Source: Bacteroidota bacterium
GTDB lineage: Bacteria > Bacteroidota > Bacteroidia > Chitinophagales > Chitinophagaceae
Assembly: GCA_023423405.1 (NCBI GenBank)
Contig: JAFAFR010000021.1
Coordinates: 1-40,353, forward strand
DNA: 40,353 nucleotides
Reading direction: 5' to 3'
Shown one piece after another: positions 32,900 through 40,353 of the stretch. Position 1 is the first letter of the stretch, and each line of letters starts with the position of its first letter. A program made the position numbers and the translations under genes. The notes under the pieces were generated by a model. The model did no database searches. It saw only the letters and a list, made by a program, of their open reading frames with translations, and was not told the origin of the DNA.

Positions 32900-35500
32900 T
32901 TATTCGTTCCGGAAAACTACAACACCGTCGAATACATCCACCAGCACTTTTTTCTGTTTGTCTATATCGCCCATCAGTATGCGCTTGCTGAGTTGGTTCA
33001 CGATCTCCTTCTGGATCAGCCTTTTCAGCGGGCGGGCGCCGAACACGGGGTCGAAGCCGTTCTCGGCCAGGTAGTCAATGGCATATTCGCTGAAGTCGAG
33101 CTCTATACCATTCTTCGCCACCAGGTCCTGCAACTGCCGCAGTTGAATGCGGATGATGCGACGGATGTCGTTTTTCAGCAGCGGCTGGAACATAATGATC
33201 TCGTCCACCCTGTTCAGAAATTCCGGCCGGATGGTCTGCCGCAGCAGTTCCATCACTTCCGACCTGGTGCGGGCCACGGTTTCGGTTATGTTCTTCTCGT
33301 TTACATCTTCAAAATTTGCCTGGATGATCTGGCTGCCGATATTGCTGGTCATGATGATAATGGTATTCTTAAAATCCACCACTCTTCCCTTGTTGTCGGT
33401 CAGCCGGCCATCGTCCAGCACCTGCAGCATGATGTTCCATACATCGGGGTGTGCTTTTTCAATTTCATCGAGCAACACAACACTGTAAGGCTTCCTGCGC
33501 ACGGCTTCTGTCAACTGGCCGCCTTCGTCGTATCCCACATAACCGGGAGGCGCACCCACCAGGCGCGAAACGGAATGTTTCTCCTGGTATTCACTCATAT
33601 CGATGCGTGTCATCAGGTGCTCGTCGTCGAAGAGGTATTCGGCAAGGGCTTTCGCCAACTCCGTTTTACCCACACCGGTAGTGCCCAGGAAAATAAAGGA
33701 GCCGATGGGTTTGCGCGGATCGCTCAGTCCGGCCCTGCTTCTGCGAATGGCATCTGCAACAGCAGTGATGGCTTCTTCCTGTCCCACTACGCGCTGGTGC
33801 AGGTGCTCTTCCAGGTGCAGGAGTTTTTCTTTTTCACTCTGCAGCATTTTCGATACCGGGATACCGGTGGCTTTGGCAACGGCCTCCGCAATGTCTTCCG
33901 CGTCCACTTCTTCCTTCATCAGGCGGTTGCTGTTGGCGCTGAATGCATTCAGTTCTTCAGTATAATGACTGATCTTTCCTTCTTCTTCCTTGATCTTGCC
34001 ATAGCGGATCTCAGCTACTTTTCCATACTCCCCGTTGCGTTCTGCTTTTTCCGCTTCCAGCTTCAGGTTCTCTATATTTGCTTTGGCGTTCTGTACTTTT
34101 TCAACCAGTTCTTTTTCCTGTTTCCATTTGGCTTTCAGCGTATCGCGTTCCACGCTCCTGTTGCCAATCTCCACGTTCAGCTCGCGCAGTTTTTCTTCGT
34201 CGTTCTCCCGCTTGATGGCTTCGCGTTCAATTTCCAGTTGCCGGATTAGCCTTTCCAATTTGTCGAGTTCCTCCGGCATGGAATTCATTTCCAGGCGCAG
34301 CTTGGCGGCGCTTTCGTCGATGAGGTCAATGGCTTTATCGGGCAGGAAACGATCGGTGATATAGCGGTGCGACAATTCCACGGCCGCAATGATCGCTTCG
34401 TCCTTGATGCGCACGTGGTGGTGGGTTTCATATTTGTCCTTGATGCCGCGCAAAATGGAAATGGCATCGTCCACGCTCGGCTCATCGATCATCACTTTCT
34501 GGAACCTTCTTTCCAGGGCCTTGTCTTTCTCAAAATATTTCTGGTATTCGTTCAGGGTGGTGGCTCCAATGGCGCGCAGCTCCCCTCTTGCGAGGGCCGG
34601 TTTTAAAATATTAGCAGCATCCATAGCGCCTTCGCCGCCACCGGCGCCGATCAGCGTATGAATTTCGTCGATGAAGAGGATGAGCTCGCCCTCGCTTTTG
34701 GATACTTCATTCACCACACCCTTTAGCCTTTCTTCAAATTCGCCCTTGTATTTGGCGCCGGCAATGAGCTGGCCCATATCGAGGGCGAAGATGATTTTGC
34801 TCTTCAGGTTTTCGGGCACGTCACCGTTGACGATGCGCATGGCCAACCCTTCGGCGATGGCTGTTTTACCCACGCCGGGTTCGCCCACCAGGATGGGATT
34901 GTTCTTGGAACGGCGACTCAGGATATGCAGGGTGCGGCGGATCTCTTCGTCGCGCCCAATCACCGGGTCCAGCTTGCCGTTGCGGGCCAGCTCGTTCAGG
35001 TTTTTAGCGTATTTGTTCAGGGTATTGAACTGGGTCTCCTGTGTTTGGGAAGTAATGGTTTCGCCCTTGCGCAGGTCCTTGATGGAAGCAATGAGGCCCT
35101 TCTCAGTAAGACCTGCATCTTTCAGCAGTTTTGCTGCGGCGTCATTGCCCTGCTCCAGCGCCAGCAACAGGTGTTCAGGCGTCACAAATTCATCATTGAA
35201 AGATTTCAGCACCGATCCTGCACGCAGGACCACATTATTGGCATCACGACTGATGGATTGCGCCGGCTCCGCTCCCTGGGCTTTTGGCAAACGCTGTAAC
35301 AACTGGTCGAGTTGATTTTCGACCTGGTTAACGTTCACGGCATTTTTCTTCAGCAGGAACTCAACCGGCGAATCAGACTGGTCCAGCAGGGCTTTCAGCA
35401 GGTGTTCTGTTTCGATATTGGCATGCTGAAAATTGAAAGCAATCTGTTGCGCCTGCTGTACAATTTCGGCTGCCTTAACGGTAAAATTATTCAGGTTCAT
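32900..35500 (-). CDS. clpB: ATP-dependent disaggregase ClpB
   Basis: This 866-aa Hsp100 chaperone works with DnaK to pull apart protein aggregates in the cytoplasm. An N-terminal Clp domain (residues about 1-145) is followed by AAA1 with Walker A GEPGVGKTAIAEGLA, a long coiled-coil middle domain (about 400-525, LRELNVEIGNRSVERDTLKA), and AAA2 with Walker A GTTGVGKTELAKALAEYLF. GYVGYDEGGQLTEAVRRKPY is the pore loop region. There is no ClpP-binding loop, as expected for ClpB. ATG 35500 is chosen because the family starts MNLNNFT and AAGGAG lies upstream at 35513-35518. An in-frame TTG at 35545 would add 15 residues and is rejected. Confidence 0.97.
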   Translation of the reverse strand: MNLNNFTVKAAEIVQQAQQIAFNFQHANIETEHLLKALLDQSDSPVEFLLKKNAVNVNQVENQLDQLLQRLPKAQGAEPAQSISRDANNVVLRAGSVLKSFNDEFVTPEHLLLALEQGNDAAAKLLKDAGLTEKGLIASIKDLRKGETITSQTQETQFNTLNKYAKNLNELARNGKLDPVIGRDEEIRRTLHILSRRSKNNPILVGEPGVGKTAIAEGLAMRIVNGDVPENLKSKIIFALDMGQLIAGAKYKGEFEERLKGVVNEVSKSEGELILFIDEIHTLIGAGGGEGAMDAANILKPALARGELRAIGATTLNEYQKYFEKDKALERRFQKVMIDEPSVDDAISILRGIKDKYETHHHVRIKDEAIIAAVELSHRYITDRFLPDKAIDLIDESAAKLRLEMNSMPEELDKLERLIRQLEIEREAIKRENDEEKLRELNVEIGNRSVERDTLKAKWKQEKELVEKVQNAKANIENLKLEAEKAERNGEYGKVAEIRYGKIKEEEGKISHYTEELNAFSANSNRLMKEEVDAEDIAEAVAKATGIPVSKMLQSEKEKLLHLEEHLHQRVVGQEEAITAVADAIRRSRAGLSDPRKPIGSFIFLGTTGVGKTELAKALAEYLFDDEHLMTRIDMSEYQEKHSVSRLVGAPPGYVGYDEGGQLTEAVRRKPYSVVLLDEIEKAHPDVWNIMLQVLDDGRLTDNKGRVVDFKNTIIIMTSNIGSQIIQANFEDVNEKNITETVARTRSEVMELLRQTIRPEFLNRVDEIIMFQPLLKNDIRRIIRIQLRQLQDLVAKNGIELDFSEYAIDYLAENGFDPVFGARPLKRLIQKEIVNQLSKRILMGDIDKQKKVLVDVFDGVVVFRNE

Positions 35501-35512
35501 AATTGTTTGTTT

Positions 35513-35518
35513 CTCCTT
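35513..35518 (-). promoter_or_regulatory. Shine-Dalgarno site of clpB
   Basis: AAGGAG on the minus strand, 12 nt before ATG 35500. It is one of the few strong Shine-Dalgarno sequences in the window and supports this start over the upstream TTG at 35545. Confidence 0.6.
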
Positions 35519-35667
35519 GCGGAATATTGTCAAAGCGCACACCAATCATAAATTTCCGGCAAGAATGGCAGATTTTCATAATATTTACTGCCGCCTGGTC
35601 AGTATTTTAAGATTCTTACTGTAATTATTTCAGTTTCAGTTATTTATTTTAGTGGCAAATCTGTCGC

Positions 35668-36714
35668 ATGTACACCAACCTTTTGAAATCACTTTTACTG
35701 GGCTTTGTTTTGACCCTGGTCTACCCCTTGTACGCGCAAACCAGGGCCCCGATGGTGGATATTCCCGCCATTACGGAAGGCCTCAAACAGTACGAAAAAG
35801 ACCTGGGTAAGGATTTTGTGGTGATTGTGCAGAAAGATGGAAAAGATGTTTACCGCAAGGAGTTCGGCGAACTGAAGGCCGGAACGCAGGAGGCCATCGG
35901 CGCCGCCAGCCAGTGGCTGACAGCAGCCCTGGTAATGAGTTACGTGGAAGAAGGGAAGATCAGTCTCGATGACAAGTTGGGCGACTACCTGCCGGTATTC
36001 CAGAGTTACAGTAAGGGTTTTATTACCATGCGGCAATGCCTCTCGCATACCACCAGCATTCAAACGGACATGTCCACTTTCAGGGGCTTGCTCAAAAAGA
36101 AAAAATTCGAGACCCTGGAAGAGGAGGTCAACAGCTTTGGCAAGGACCGCAATCTCCAGGCAAAACAAGGCTCCTTGTTTTATTATGGAAACCTGGGTCC
36201 GGATATCGCGGGACGGGTGCTGGAAGTCATTACCAAGAAGAATTTCGACCGCATTTTCCGCGACCGCATCAGCAAGGCGTTGGGATTGCGGCGTACCAGT
36301 TTTATGAGCGACGGGTTCTATGCGGAAAGCCCCTCGGCCGGCGCCAAGTCCAGCGCCGACGATTACATCAAATTCCTGAGCATGCTGGCCAACGGGGGTA
36401 TGTTCAACGGGAAACAGGTGCTGAGCCAGAAATCTGTTTCCGAAATACTGAAGCCGCAGACAGGAACCGCGAAGATCGTTTACACCTCGCCGTTATCGCA
36501 GGGCAACGCCTACGGACTGGGCTGCTGGATCCAGGAAAAGGACGAAATGGGCAACGGCAACCTGGTGAACTGCCCGGGCATCACCGGGTCCTGGCCCTGG
36601 ATCAACATCAGTAAGGGTTATGCCGCCATCGTATTCACACGCAGCGAAGCGCCCGAGCAAAAAAGGATGGTATTCGAATCCATCCGTGAGCTGATCGAGG
36701 CGAATATTCCCTGA
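35668..36714 (+). CDS. Beta-lactamase-fold (serine hydrolase-like) protein with ruined SxxK motif
   Basis: This 348-aa protein has signal peptide MYTNLLKSLLLGFVLTLVYPLYA. It has the class C beta-lactamase/penicillin-binding protein-like fold: GQEAIGAASQWLTAALVM-type start, then SYVEEGKISLDDKLGDYLP, TMRQCLSHTTSI, FYYGNLGPDIAGRVLE (Y173-G-N175) and the C-terminal PGITGSWPWINISKGYAAIVF. Aligned to the family pattern SxxKxFTAAxVxxxVEEGKLSLDD, the catalytic serine is A79 and the lysine is Q82, with no gap. It is therefore probably catalytically dead and may bind muropeptides or D-amino-acid compounds. It is alone on the plus strand. Its stop is 4 nt from that of a convergent transglutaminase gene. 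Confidence 0.9.
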   Translation: MYTNLLKSLLLGFVLTLVYPLYAQTRAPMVDIPAITEGLKQYEKDLGKDFVVIVQKDGKDVYRKEFGELKAGTQEAIGAASQWLTAALVMSYVEEGKISLDDKLGDYLPVFQSYSKGFITMRQCLSHTTSIQTDMSTFRGLLKKKKFETLEEEVNSFGKDRNLQAKQGSLFYYGNLGPDIAGRVLEVITKKNFDRIFRDRISKALGLRRTSFMSDGFYAESPSAGAKSSADDYIKFLSMLANGGMFNGKQVLSQKSVSEILKPQTGTAKIVYTSPLSQGNAYGLGCWIQEKDEMGNGNLVNCPGITGSWPWINISKGYAAIVFTRSEAPEQKRMVFESIRELIEANIP

Positions 36715-36718
36715 TCGC

Positions 36719-38635
36719 CTATTCATTCTTTACCAGCACAATTTTGGAGCGGTCCGATTTGTACATCTGTTCGTAAAACTTTGCCAGGTCGTTGTACTGG
36801 CTGGCTTCAAACCTTCCCCGGTTAATGGTCAGCCGGCGGAGGTATACAATGGTATTGCCTTCCATGGCAGCGCTCACTTTGTAGGCTCCAAAAGGGGTGG
36901 TAAGATCGAGCGGTTTTATGGTGGCTTCCATCTGGTAGCCGGCAGGGACACTGATTCGGATGGTGTCGATCTCGGCATAATCGTCGCGCAGGTCGAGCCA
37001 GTACCTGCGAACAGAATCCGTCAGCAATTTCCGGTTCCATTTGTTCATGATATTGGGAGTAACAAAAAGGCGCTTGCCCGTTACCTGGGCGTAGTGTTCG
37101 GCTTTAAGCTGCAGTTCTTCGCGGATACTGAGATTTTTCTGCTGTTCGTCTTCATACCTGAAAGAATTGATATCATAACTGGGTATGTCCAGGTTCGATT
37201 TCAGTGTTTTGCGCTGTTCGTCCTTCGACAAGCTTGTCATCACCTCCAACGGATTATTAGCCAATTCGCCGGTGTACCTCGTTACCACGTCTACCTCCAG
37301 GTTTCCTGCTTCCGTAACTACCGCCTGCACCCGCGCTATCTGTTGGTTTTCCTGTTTGCCATAGCGCCTGGTGTAAACCAGTTTTCCACCATTGTCCTTG
37401 ATAATTAGCGCATGCCTGTTGCCTGTAAAACTTCCACAATAGCCGGGAGGGTTGGTTTGATCGGTGCATTCCAGCCACAATGTGTCTTTTTGTAGAGGCA
37501 CCGCACAGATCACGTGATTGAACGATGCATTTGGAAATTCCCGGATCTGGTCGTCTTCATCTTTGCCGGCCCGAATAATAGCATAGTAGGCCGGTATGCC
37601 CACTTCTTTCAGCATGGCCACCATATAGTTGGACAGCGCTTTACAATCGCCATATCCATTGGCAGCTACATAGCTTGCCGGATGAGGCTTCCACCCTCCT
37701 ATGCCCAACTGAATCCCCATATAGTGCGTATTTTGCTGCAAATACCTGTACAACGCTATGGCTTTTGCTTCTGTGGTGGATTGCGCATCGGCAATGCTAT
37801 GAACTTTCTTTTTACCTTCTTCGGGCAGTTCATCCAGCCCCTCCCTCAATTTGGAGAAAAAGCTGCTCAGGCTTTCCCAACTCTTCATAGACCCTTCAAA
37901 TTCTCCCAGCCGGAATGTGCCGACTGTAAACCGGATCACCGGGGCAATATCTGAAATTGAAGGTGCAGCATATTCATAAGGATAAGCGGCCTGGTTCTTC
38001 AGGCTCCAGCGGTAAGAGATCCTTTTGCCATCATCCACTACTTCCGGTTCGAGCTTGCATTGCATCATCCACCTGTTCAACGGCACGTCTTTGTCAGTGG
38101 ATATTGTAAATTTTGATTCCTGAACGCTGATTCCCTTTCCCACAAATGGTCTCCATGCCGGAATAAACATGGTTATGGTAGATTCCAGCTCATATTCATA
38201 CTCCACCGTATAAGGATAGTTTTTATAATGGAAACTGTGGTATTTGACCCGAAAATCATTAACCATTGCGCCGCCACCCTCCGCCGGCACATCCATCACT
38301 TCATTCTTTTTAAAAGAGCGGATCTTATTTCCCAATGCATCATACAGAGTCCCATTAAAATACCCTACACTTGTCAGCTTGCTGTATGACAATGCCTGGG
38401 ATGCCAGTTCATCGGCTGATTCATCCAGAATGGTAATGACTTTCCTGACTTTATGACTGTATTTTTTGTAAGAGCTTACATTCACTATCTCTTCCTGTAC
38501 ACGTACCACTGCACTGGCATGCTGCATCAGATCTTTGGGGATCATAAACACCGGGTAACTGGGATCACCCTCTCCTGCCCTGCCGGCGAGCGAAATTCCT
38601 GCTACTAACAGGGCTGCTAAAAAACCTTTTTTCAT
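36719..38635 (-). CDS. DUF3857 plus transglutaminase-like protein, catalytic triad intact
   Basis: This 638-aa exported protein has signal peptide MKKGFLAALLVAGISLAGRA. DUF3857 occupies about 45-200 (KVRKVITILDE, NYPYTVEYEYELEST). A transglutaminase-like domain follows at about 285-395 with C331 (NGYGDCKALSNYMVAML), H374 (FNHVICAV) and D392 (WLECTDQT), the usual triad. Beyond about 450 is a C-terminal DUF3858-type beta region (RISVPAGYQMEATIKP), ending in YNDLAKFYEQMYKSD. Such proteins act in the periplasm as peptidases or transglutaminases of unknown substrate. It starts 4 nt after the stop of the preceding paralogue and is convergent with the serine hydrolase-like gene. Confidence 0.93.
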   Translation of the reverse strand: MKKGFLAALLVAGISLAGRAGEGDPSYPVFMIPKDLMQHASAVVRVQEEIVNVSSYKKYSHKVRKVITILDESADELASQALSYSKLTSVGYFNGTLYDALGNKIRSFKKNEVMDVPAEGGGAMVNDFRVKYHSFHYKNYPYTVEYEYELESTITMFIPAWRPFVGKGISVQESKFTISTDKDVPLNRWMMQCKLEPEVVDDGKRISYRWSLKNQAAYPYEYAAPSISDIAPVIRFTVGTFRLGEFEGSMKSWESLSSFFSKLREGLDELPEEGKKKVHSIADAQSTTEAKAIALYRYLQQNTHYMGIQLGIGGWKPHPASYVAANGYGDCKALSNYMVAMLKEVGIPAYYAIIRAGKDEDDQIREFPNASFNHVICAVPLQKDTLWLECTDQTNPPGYCGSFTGNRHALIIKDNGGKLVYTRRYGKQENQQIARVQAVVTEAGNLEVDVVTRYTGELANNPLEVMTSLSKDEQRKTLKSNLDIPSYDINSFRYEDEQQKNLSIREELQLKAEHYAQVTGKRLFVTPNIMNKWNRKLLTDSVRRYWLDLRDDYAEIDTIRISVPAGYQMEATIKPLDLTTPFGAYKVSAAMEGNTIVYLRRLTINRGRFEASQYNDLAKFYEQMYKSDRSKIVLVKNE

Positions 38636-38639
38636 AGAA

Positions 38640-40353
38640 TCATTTTTTCTTCAATACGATCTGCTCGGCGTGTTTCTTCACCACATAACTGAAAAAGTCG
38701 CGCAGCGAATTGTACTCATCGGGCTGAAACACCGATTTCCGTAACTGTATGCGGGTCCTCATCTGGACAGCGTTGGCGTCGGCGCTGATGAGGTATTCGA
38801 AATACCCTTCGTCGTCGTTGAAAGCCACTTTTGAACTCTTTGGCAGCTCCTCCACTTTATATCCTTCCGGGATACTGAAATTCAGTACATAGGTACGATC
38901 CAGGCAATAAGGCATTTCCACCGGGTAGTTACGTTCGGCTGCTTTGAAGGGGTTCTCTCTGAATGACTCTCCAATCACTGGACTGATGTACAGCAGGTCC
39001 TGGTCTTCCTGTGGGAATTCAAAATCAAAGCGGAGTTTGATCGGCTCATCCAGTTTTTTCAATGAATCCACCTGGAAATTTTCAATGGAGAAATCGGAGC
39101 CGAATTCTTTCCGCATCGCATTCACCAGGGCATCCTTACCATTTTCGCGGATCTTCGTCCGGTCGTTCACCGACTCATAGTACCCTTCCTCGGCCTGCAA
39201 AGATCCCCTGATCTCGTTCCCTTCCAGGCGCATGATCACCAGCGTGAGGCTTTTCTCGGTAAGGGAAGCAGGGTTCAGGTCCAGGGGCACCGTTTCTTTT
39301 GTAAGCACCCGTGCATGACCGTTATAACATTTCAACGGAAGTTTTCCAAACCCCACGTTCGGGTCGCTGGCATCCAGCAAAAAATCCTTTTCGCCGATGA
39401 TGGCACCGCAGGCTACATAGTTGTACCTGTCCAGCAGCGGGTACACTTCATTGGTATAACCGTTTGACCGGGTACTCAGGATAATGGGATAACTTTCTAT
39501 GTTCTCATGCCGCAGCAGGGCTACCAGCAGGAGGTTCAGATCGGCCACATTCCCCGATTTTGTTTTTACCACGTTCTTAATGCCCGAGGTCAACAGGAAG
39601 CCTGAACCGCTGGTGCAGGTATAGTTGTCGCGCACATAGGTGTACATTTTCCTGGTTTTTTCCTCGGGATCGGTGCTATTGCCGATTGCCTCTTTTACAA
39701 TATCATCGAGCCATCCGTTCTGCCGGCTGAGCTGGTATCCAAAATCTTCGCGTTCCATCAATTCATCCGACACTTTTGTCCAGTTTTCCATCACCATCTT
39801 GATAGGCTGGTTGGGATACCGGATGGAAGAAAGCTGGAACTCGATCTTACTGATGTGGTTTCTTACGGTAGTGGTGAAACCTTCTTCCCGGAGTGCAGGA
39901 ACATCCTTGATCACCCAGCGTTTTTGGAGGGCGTTTCCGTTGAGGGTGAAGGCCTGCTGGCTGCTGGAAGTGGTGCCGCTGTTGTCGCGGATAAGATAGG
40001 TGCGCGCCACCTGCTTATTCGTATTGATGTGAAAGGGAAGGTACCCCTGGCTGAGAAACACATAGTCGAAATACTCCGGCACTTCAATGTTGTACTCGCT
40101 CCACTGGCGCGGATACTGTCCCTGGAAAGTCCAGGGCCTGAAATTGAAAAGAAAGGGGGAAGTAATCGTATAGCTTATCTCGAAAATCGACCCTGCCTTC
40201 AGTTGGGGCATGGAAAATTTCCTGAACATATAATTGCGGGTACCCTTCTCCGTGAATACCTGGCTGTTCTCCAATTTGGTCTCTACAACTTTCCCACCTT
40301 CCAGGTTATAGGTATAGCCTTTCAGTCCGCTCACTTCTTCTTTACCACCATCC
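38640..40353 (-). CDS. DUF3857 plus transglutaminase-like protein, triad lost; N-terminus beyond the right edge
   Basis: The frame is open from 40353 to the stop at 38640, about 570 visible residues. A GTG at 40334 is in frame, but it is preceded by DGGKEE, which belongs to the same domain, so the true start lies outside. DUF3857 is represented by MFRKFSMPQLKAGSIFEISY, then ITSPFLFNFRPWTFQGQYP. The transglutaminase-like region (KSGNVADLNLLLVALLR) has V where the active paralogue next door has the catalytic Cys (GDCKALSNYMVAMLK), and Y-N-Y-V where that one has N-H-V. The Asp in FLLDASDP remains. It is 4 nt upstream of the intact paralogue, so the two are co-transcribed and likely act as a pair. 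Confidence 0.92.
   Translation of the reverse strand, partial: DGGKEEVSGLKGYTYNLEGGKVVETKLENSQVFTEKGTRNYMFRKFSMPQLKAGSIFEISYTITSPFLFNFRPWTFQGQYPRQWSEYNIEVPEYFDYVFLSQGYLPFHINTNKQVARTYLIRDNSGTTSSSQQAFTLNGNALQKRWVIKDVPALREEGFTTTVRNHISKIEFQLSSIRYPNQPIKMVMENWTKVSDELMEREDFGYQLSRQNGWLDDIVKEAIGNSTDPEEKTRKMYTYVRDNYTCTSGSGFLLTSGIKNVVKTKSGNVADLNLLLVALLRHENIESYPIILSTRSNGYTNEVYPLLDRYNYVACGAIIGEKDFLLDASDPNVGFGKLPLKCYNGHARVLTKETVPLDLNPASLTEKSLTLVIMRLEGNEIRGSLQAEEGYYESVNDRTKIRENGKDALVNAMRKEFGSDFSIENFQVDSLKKLDEPIKLRFDFEFPQEDQDLLYISPVIGESFRENPFKAAERNYPVEMPYCLDRTYVLNFSIPEGYKVEELPKSSKVAFNDDEGYFEYLISADANAVQMRTRIQLRKSVFQPDEYNSLRDFFSYVVKKHAEQIVLKKK

Noticed and set aside
32993..34249. A 418-codon plus-strand open frame
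   Set aside because: Antisense to clpB; no family resemblance.
35501..35545. Upstream TTG start for clpB
   Set aside because: The family begins MNLNNFT, and AAGGAG sits at 35513-35518 before ATG 35500.
1..40353. CRISPR arrays, tRNA or rRNA genes, insertion sequences, phage genes
   Set aside because: No spaced direct repeats, no tRNA-like cloverleaf and no transposase or integrase motif were noticed on either strand. The fibre-like 391-aa protein has a signal peptide and no phage neighbours, so it is not taken as prophage.

Overview
The window looks like chromosomal DNA of a Bacteroidota bacterium, most likely of the Chitinophagaceae/Chitinophaga kind. The basis is: promoter -7 boxes of the form TAnnTTTG close to start codons; weak or absent Shine-Dalgarno sites at most genes; the Bacteroidota styles of YD-repeat proteins, DUF3857/transglutaminase proteins, PhoH and 'GNVGIGT' fibre-type proteins; and roughly 50% GC. 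The assignment is inference, because no rRNA or tRNA gene is present. No CRISPR array, insertion sequence or prophage was seen.

Region 1 (1-20342, all minus strand) is one very compact six-gene unit, transcribed right to left and running off the left edge. In transcription order it encodes: a fibre-like exported protein with a C-terminal chaperone-like/coiled-coil segment (391 aa); a 740-aa exported protein with a helical N-terminal half and a beta-barrel-like C-terminal half; a 370-aa exported protein with a fibronectin-like domain; a 2554-aa protein with an SpvB/TcB-like N-terminal strap and PA14-type domains; a 248-aa exported protein; and a YD-repeat (Rhs) protein of at least 2465 aa whose C-terminal end lies outside the window. 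Genes overlap by 4 nt or are 3-17 nt apart. A perfect 9-bp dyad lies just upstream. This is the best candidate for an undescribed multi-component cell-surface or Rhs/Tc-like delivery system.

Region 2 (20599-26902) is mostly housekeeping and catabolism: a small secreted protein, a GH20 beta-N-acetylhexosaminidase, a 94-aa unknown, cysteine synthase (cysM), a small SET-domain methyltransferase, PhoH, a small lipoprotein and inorganic pyrophosphatase (ppa).

Region 3 (26905-31340) holds an NlpC/P60 peptidase, an ECF sigma factor with an overlapping membrane partner, a DUF433/DUF5615 toxin-antitoxin pair whose toxin half is broken, guanine deaminase overlapping an unknown lipoprotein, and a small charged helical protein with a clear terminator.

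Region 4 (31393-40353) holds queD, a DsbA-like protein that lacks the first active-site cysteine, a DUF1905/YdeI protein and clpB (all minus strand), then a beta-lactamase-fold protein with a ruined SxxK motif (plus strand), and two adjacent DUF3857/transglutaminase proteins (minus strand), one with an intact catalytic triad and one without. The second is cut by the right edge. No stretch over 300 bases lacks a gene or gene remnant; the longest gap is 20343-20598.
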